From: Kiritimatiellota bacterium
GTDB lineage: Bacteria; Verrucomicrobiota; Kiritimatiellia; JAAZAB01
NCBI GenBank assembly: GCA_008636095.1
Contig: VSJD01000113.1
Coordinates: 1 to 7,958 of the forward strand
Direction: 5' to 3'
Length of the DNA stretch: 7,958 nucleotides
Part shown: positions 5,969 to 7,958 of the stretch, piece after piece
Layout: every line of letters starts with the position of its first letter
How positions within the stretch are numbered: position 1 is the stretch's first letter
Translations under genes and position numbers: made by a program
The notes under the pieces: generated by a model
The model's database searches: none
Told to the model about the DNA's origin: nothing
The model's input: only the letters and a program-made list of their open reading frames with translations

Positions 5969-7630
5969 TTACTGATTCGTGTAAACGCCCATTGGGATAT
6001 CGCCGGCGGGCGCGCCGGCTGTGATGGAACCAGTGATATCAAGAGAGCCATTGACCACGCCGCCGGTTGTGCTTAACGCTCCCAGATTATCACGGGCAGT
6101 GGCTTGGTTGGCAACATCCGAGAGATTGTTAGCGGCTATCAAGGCACCCGCGTTTGTGCTCAAGGCGCCAACTTGTGTCGCGGTTATGCCGGTAATCTGG
6201 GAACCATCGCCATTCGGCGATAGAAATGCGCCGGCCTCATTCGTTGCCGCGGAACCAAGACCAAGATTGGCGCGGGCGGCGGCTTGATCGGCAATATCCG
6301 AGAGATTATTTGAGGCTGACAAGTTCCCTGTGGGCCAGGTTGTGCGTGTTTCCCCGCCCAAGGTAATGGCCGAGACAATATTCGTACCATCCACCCGGGC
6401 ATTGCCAACCACGTGCAGTTGTTCCGCCGGGTTGTTGGTCCCGACGCCCACTTTGCCCATCAAGACGTTGGCGCCGGACGCGCCGGTTTGGCTGATGCCG
6501 TTGGAGGAGATTGACAGGGTGGTTATATTGCTGGAGGTTGTCGCCGAATACCGCACAATCACGATGCCTTGAAATCCATTGCCCCCAGTAACGTCACCTC
6601 CGCAACTTAACCATATCCCCCCACCACCCCCACAACCATAATACGAAGCATTTCCCCTAACTCGCAATGTCGCGCCATTATCTGAAACACCACCATCGCC
6701 AGCACCTTGTCCTCCAAATCCATAGTTTGTGCTACCTATATATGGAGTGTAGGCACCTGCCGCGCCACCACCACCGGAAGAATAAATTTGATTCGCACCG
6801 GATATGTCATTTGTTATACCCATTCCACCATTTCCGCCACAATCCAACCCCCCTAAATGTTGGCCATTTCCACCAACCGAACATGCTCCACCACCTGCAG
6901 AACCTTGGTAACGGACATTAGTACCTCCGCCGTTGCATCCCTGACCGTTAGAACCAGAGCCTCCTGTTCCGCTCTCACCGCCCCATCCACCTCCTCCACA
7001 TCCACCATTTTTGCCTGATCTACTTGATTCACTACCACCACTACCACCGCCAAAAGCCACATTAGTGCCGAAGGTAGAATCTCCGCCATTTGCGGCACTC
7101 GAACCGTTGGTTCCTACACTAACAGTTTTTGATCCCGACAGTGACAGCTGTTGGAGATAGATCACGCCACCACCGCCACCGCCACCACCAATATTTACCC
7201 CTCCGCCACCGCCACCACCAACAATCAGTACATCGCAAGTCAACGACCCGCCCGAAACGACAAAATCAGTTGTCCCCACATTTGTAAACGTATGAATGCA
7301 ATAATTGCCATTGGTGGTGATTGTTCCTCCGGTTGCCGTGCCGCCCCCGTTGGTTCCACCGGTAGTTGAGGAAAAATACATGTTTCCCATAATCGTGGCG
7401 TCTTTTGTGACCGTCAGATTGTCGGTTGTTAAATCACCCGCCCAAGCCGAGGCGGCCAGAAGACAGACGACGGACGCCAGCTTGCCCACCGTAGCCCGAA
7501 GGGCAAAGGCGGGACGACAGACGACGGACGACAGCCCGGAGAAGACAGACGACGGAGGACTGACGACTGACAACAGATGACGGACGGCGGAGAAAAAACA
7601 GGGTAATTTCATAATTATCTTCGTTGTCAT
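5969..7630 (-). CDS. Glycine-rich surface protein with tail-fibre-like C-terminal repeats
   Basis: A 553-residue protein. The N-terminus is unusually long before a signal-like core (LASVVCLLAASAWA-GD, cleavage near residue 65). Residues about 101-361 match the bacterial glycine-rich domain type: a Y-C-I-H-T-F-T-N-V-G-T start, VLIVGGGGGGG, long Gly tracts, and a closing GIVIVRY. Residues 394-415 carry the VGVGTNNPAEQLHVVGNA motif common before tail-fibre or adhesin repeats. Two copies of an N-N-L-S-D-(I/V)-A-(D/N)-Q-A-x-A-R-x-N-L-G repeat lie at 441-457 and 501-517, like phage tail fibre repeats. The protein ends abruptly at GDIPMGVYTNQ, with repeat-like DNA immediately after. The start at 7630 is supported by AGGAGG 7 bases upstream. 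The likely role is an extracellular fibre or adhesin; the ligand is unknown. An IS110 element lies immediately upstream and may have replaced its promoter region. Confidence 0.85.
   Translation of the reverse strand: MTTKIIMKLPCFFSAVRHLLSVVSPPSSVFSGLSSVVCRPAFALRATVGKLASVVCLLAASAWAGDLTTDNLTVTKDATIMGNMYFSSTTGGTNGGGTATGGTITTNGNYCIHTFTNVGTTDFVVSGGSLTCDVLIVGGGGGGGVNIGGGGGGGGVIYLQQLSLSGSKTVSVGTNGSSAANGGDSTFGTNVAFGGGSGGSESSRSGKNGGCGGGGWGGESGTGGSGSNGQGCNGGGTNVRYQGSAGGGACSVGGNGQHLGGLDCGGNGGMGITNDISGANQIYSSGGGGAAGAYTPYIGSTNYGFGGQGAGDGGVSDNGATLRVRGNASYYGCGGGGGIWLSCGGDVTGGNGFQGIVIVRYSATTSSNITTLSISSNGISQTGASGANVLMGKVGVGTNNPAEQLHVVGNARVDGTNIVSAITLGGETRTTWPTGNLSASNNLSDIADQAAARANLGLGSAATNEAGAFLSPNGDGSQITGITATQVGALSTNAGALIAANNLSDVANQATARDNLGALSTTGGVVNGSLDITGSITAGAPAGDIPMGVYTNQ
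6075..6320 (-). repeat. Two tandem tail-fibre-like repeats inside the glycine-rich gene
   Basis: The coding segments for the two N-N-L-S-D repeats lie about 180 bases apart and keep strong DNA similarity: the plus strand reads GCAATATCCGAGAGATTATT near 6291 and GCAACATCCGAGAGATTGTT near 6112. This indicates an internal duplication within the fibre-like C-terminus. Confidence 0.65.
7165..7230. repeat. Low-complexity CCACCG/CCGCCA tract encoding polyglycine
   Basis: The plus strand is an imperfect run of CCACCG and CCGCCA triplet pairs, coding for two glycine blocks of 7 and 8 residues at about positions 138-155 of the glycine-rich protein. Such tracts are prone to in-frame length change, which would vary the glycine run without breaking the protein. 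Confidence 0.7.
7462..7590. repeat. Interspersed GACAGACGACGGA repeats in a signal-peptide coding region
   Basis: The 15-base string GACAGACGACGGACG occurs exactly at 7462-7476 and 7516-7530, and its first 13 bases recur at 7544-7556. Degenerate copies continue to about 7590. Between the first two copies lies the small hairpin GCCC-GAA-GGGC (7494-7504). Translated, this gives the repeated Ser-Val-Val and Leu-Ser-Ser-Val-Val residues at positions 20-57. It looks like a repeat that entered the gene start while keeping the frame. Confidence 0.75.
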
Positions 7631-7637
7631 GCTTGTA

Positions 7638-7643
7638 CCTCCT
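7638..7643 (-). promoter_or_regulatory. Strong ribosome-binding site for the glycine-rich gene
   Basis: The minus strand reads AGGAGG, 7 bases before the ATG at 7630. This is a near-ideal site and fixes the start despite the odd N-terminal sequence. Confidence 0.8.
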
Positions 7644-7695
7644 ATTCCGCGTTAAGAACCGCAATCGAAATTATCTTGTCCACTTGAAACTGATA

Positions 7696-7828
7696 GGTCT
7701 CCTGACCATGGCAAGCAAAATTAACCGCAAAGGTTAAATGAGAAGGCTGATCTCCCTATCTGCGAGCTGTGATATAATCACGCTCAAAGTTAAAACGGCC
7801 TTGGTAGGCCATAACGCATAAGGAGACC
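7696..7828 (+). other. Complementary pair that could hide the recombinase ribosome-binding site
   Basis: GGTCTCCT at 7696-7703 is a perfect 8-base complement of AGGAGACC at 7821-7828, which contains the ribosome-binding site. Transcripts starting left of 7696 could fold to block translation, while transcripts from the -10 at 7773 lack the upstream arm. The upstream arm can also form a small hairpin GGTC-TCCT-GACC (7696-7707) with the anti-ribosome-binding-site bases in its loop. Confidence 0.4.
7770..7778 (+). promoter_or_regulatory. Extended -10 promoter for the IS110 recombinase
   Basis: TGATATAAT is a perfect extended -10 element (TG-N-TATAAT). There is no good -35 at 17-18 bases upstream, which is acceptable for extended -10 promoters. 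The -10 lies inside the palindromic stem 7764-7785, which could act as a repressor site. A transcript would start near 7785 and leave a leader of about 48 bases. Confidence 0.55.
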
Positions 7829-7832
7829 AGCC

Positions 7833-7958
7833 ATGAAAAAAGGTATCACGATCGGGATGGATTTGGGAGACAAAAAACATCAGGTATGCGTTTTGAATAA
7901 AGCGGGAGAGATTGTTGCCGAAGAGGAAGTTGCCGGCAACCGCGCGGCGATGGCGAGC
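7833..7958 (+). CDS. IS110-family DEDD recombinase/transposase, N-terminal fragment
   Basis: The first 42 codons are present and the reading frame runs off the window. The N-terminus reads ITIGMDLGDKKHQVCVL followed by AGEIVAEEEV, typical of the RuvC-like DEDD domain that opens IS110 transposases; Asp10 is the expected first acidic residue of the DEDD set. The full protein would be roughly 300-400 residues with a C-terminal serine-containing domain, not visible here. AGGAG ends 7 bases before the ATG. The product would act with an element-encoded bridge RNA to recombine donor and target DNA. Nothing in the fragment suggests decay. Confidence 0.9.
   Translation, partial: MKKGITIGMDLGDKKHQVCVLNKAGEIVAEEEVAGNRAAMAS

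Larger units (their letters stand above)
7685..7832 (+). ncRNA. Candidate bridge RNA region of the IS110 element
   Basis: IS110 recombinases are known to use a bridge RNA encoded in a non-coding end, commonly the end upstream of the gene. Here, GATAGG (7692-7697) can pair with CCTATC (7755-7760). This encloses large unpaired flanks and an apical hairpin TTAACC-GCAAA-GGTTAA (7721-7737), the general shape of a guide-bearing internal loop. Two more stems follow: GAGC-T-GTGAT/ATCAC-GCTC (7764-7785) and GGCCT-TGGT-AGGCC (7797-7810). The 5' end is a guess, and target and donor guides cannot be assigned without the right end and the empty site. Confidence 0.4.
7645..7958 (+). mobile_element. Left end of an IS110-family insertion sequence (partial)
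   Basis: The plus-strand recombinase start at 7833 and a structured non-coding leader mark the left end of an IS110-type element whose remainder lies beyond the window. The exact left boundary cannot be fixed, since IS110 elements usually lack clear terminal inverted repeats and the right end is not visible; somewhere between 7645 and 7690 is likely. The element points away from the glycine-rich gene and lies directly upstream of its ribosome-binding site. Confidence 0.75.

Noticed and set aside
5875..6051. Longer form of the TSP3-type protein starting at 6051
   Set aside because: It would overlap the upstream gene by 83 bases, and the added 59 residues are basic, repeat-derived and push the signal peptide inside the protein.
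6021..7580. Several plus-strand open frames of 72-91 codons across the glycine-rich gene
   Set aside because: They are shadows of the GC-rich glycine codons and repeats, with no ribosome-binding sites and biased, domain-less translations.
7462..7590. CRISPR array
   Set aside because: Repeat units are 13-15 bases with uneven spacing (54 then 28 bases) and lie inside a coding region; spacers are not of uniform size.
7696..7828. Terminal inverted repeats of the insertion sequence
   Set aside because: The right-hand arm overlaps the ribosome-binding site of the recombinase, so it cannot be an element end; IS110 elements generally lack clear terminal repeats.
7640..7832. Riboswitch upstream of the recombinase
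   Set aside because: No match to a known aptamer consensus that I can recognise, and the IS110 context explains a structured leader better.
1..7958. tRNA or rRNA genes
   Set aside because: No cloverleaf with a TTC-type arm and CCA-adjacent stem, and no conserved rRNA strings, were seen on either strand.

Overview
The window looks like chromosomal DNA from a free-living Gram-negative bacterium of the PVC group, most likely a Kiritimatiellota/Verrucomicrobiota-type organism. This rests on the secreted protein at 5104-5874, with its repeated GQ(L/V)K motifs followed by D-x-D-G-D-G calcium-binding repeats, a layout I associate with those phyla. It also rests on short multicopy-looking repeats in and beside gene starts. 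The assignment is inference from recalled family resemblance, not from a search.

Layout: almost the whole window (40-7630) is a right-to-left (minus-strand) run of five genes, all with signal peptides. In order of transcription these are: a glycine-rich surface protein with phage-tail-fibre-like repeats (7630-5969); a TSP3/EF-hand-type calcium-binding protein (5874-5104); a large Ig-like plus transglutaminase-like protein (5013-2734); a small protein whose C-terminus recalls GspC/PilP-type domains (2722-1916); and a cysteine-rich protein with a duplicated beta module (1833-40). The last three are closely packed (gaps of 11 and 82 bases) and probably cotranscribed. None can be given a specific function. 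The set reads as an envelope or extracellular protein locus, possibly with a protein cross-linking or proteolytic activity supplied by the transglutaminase-like fold.

The right edge (about 7645-7958) is the left end of an IS110-family insertion sequence. The first 42 codons of its DEDD recombinase are present on the plus strand, preceded by a structured non-coding leader. IS110 elements are known to encode a bridge RNA in a non-coding end, and this leader contains several stems, one shaped like a guide loop. It also contains a segment complementary to the recombinase ribosome-binding site, and a perfect extended -10 promoter lying inside a palindrome.

A second theme is short repeats at gene starts. 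The signal peptide of the TSP3 protein is partly encoded by four tandem 7-base units. That of the glycine-rich protein holds three copies of a 13-15-base repeat and a small GCCC-GAA-GGGC hairpin. A 72-base element with 14-base inverted arms separates the TSP3 gene from the transglutaminase-like gene.
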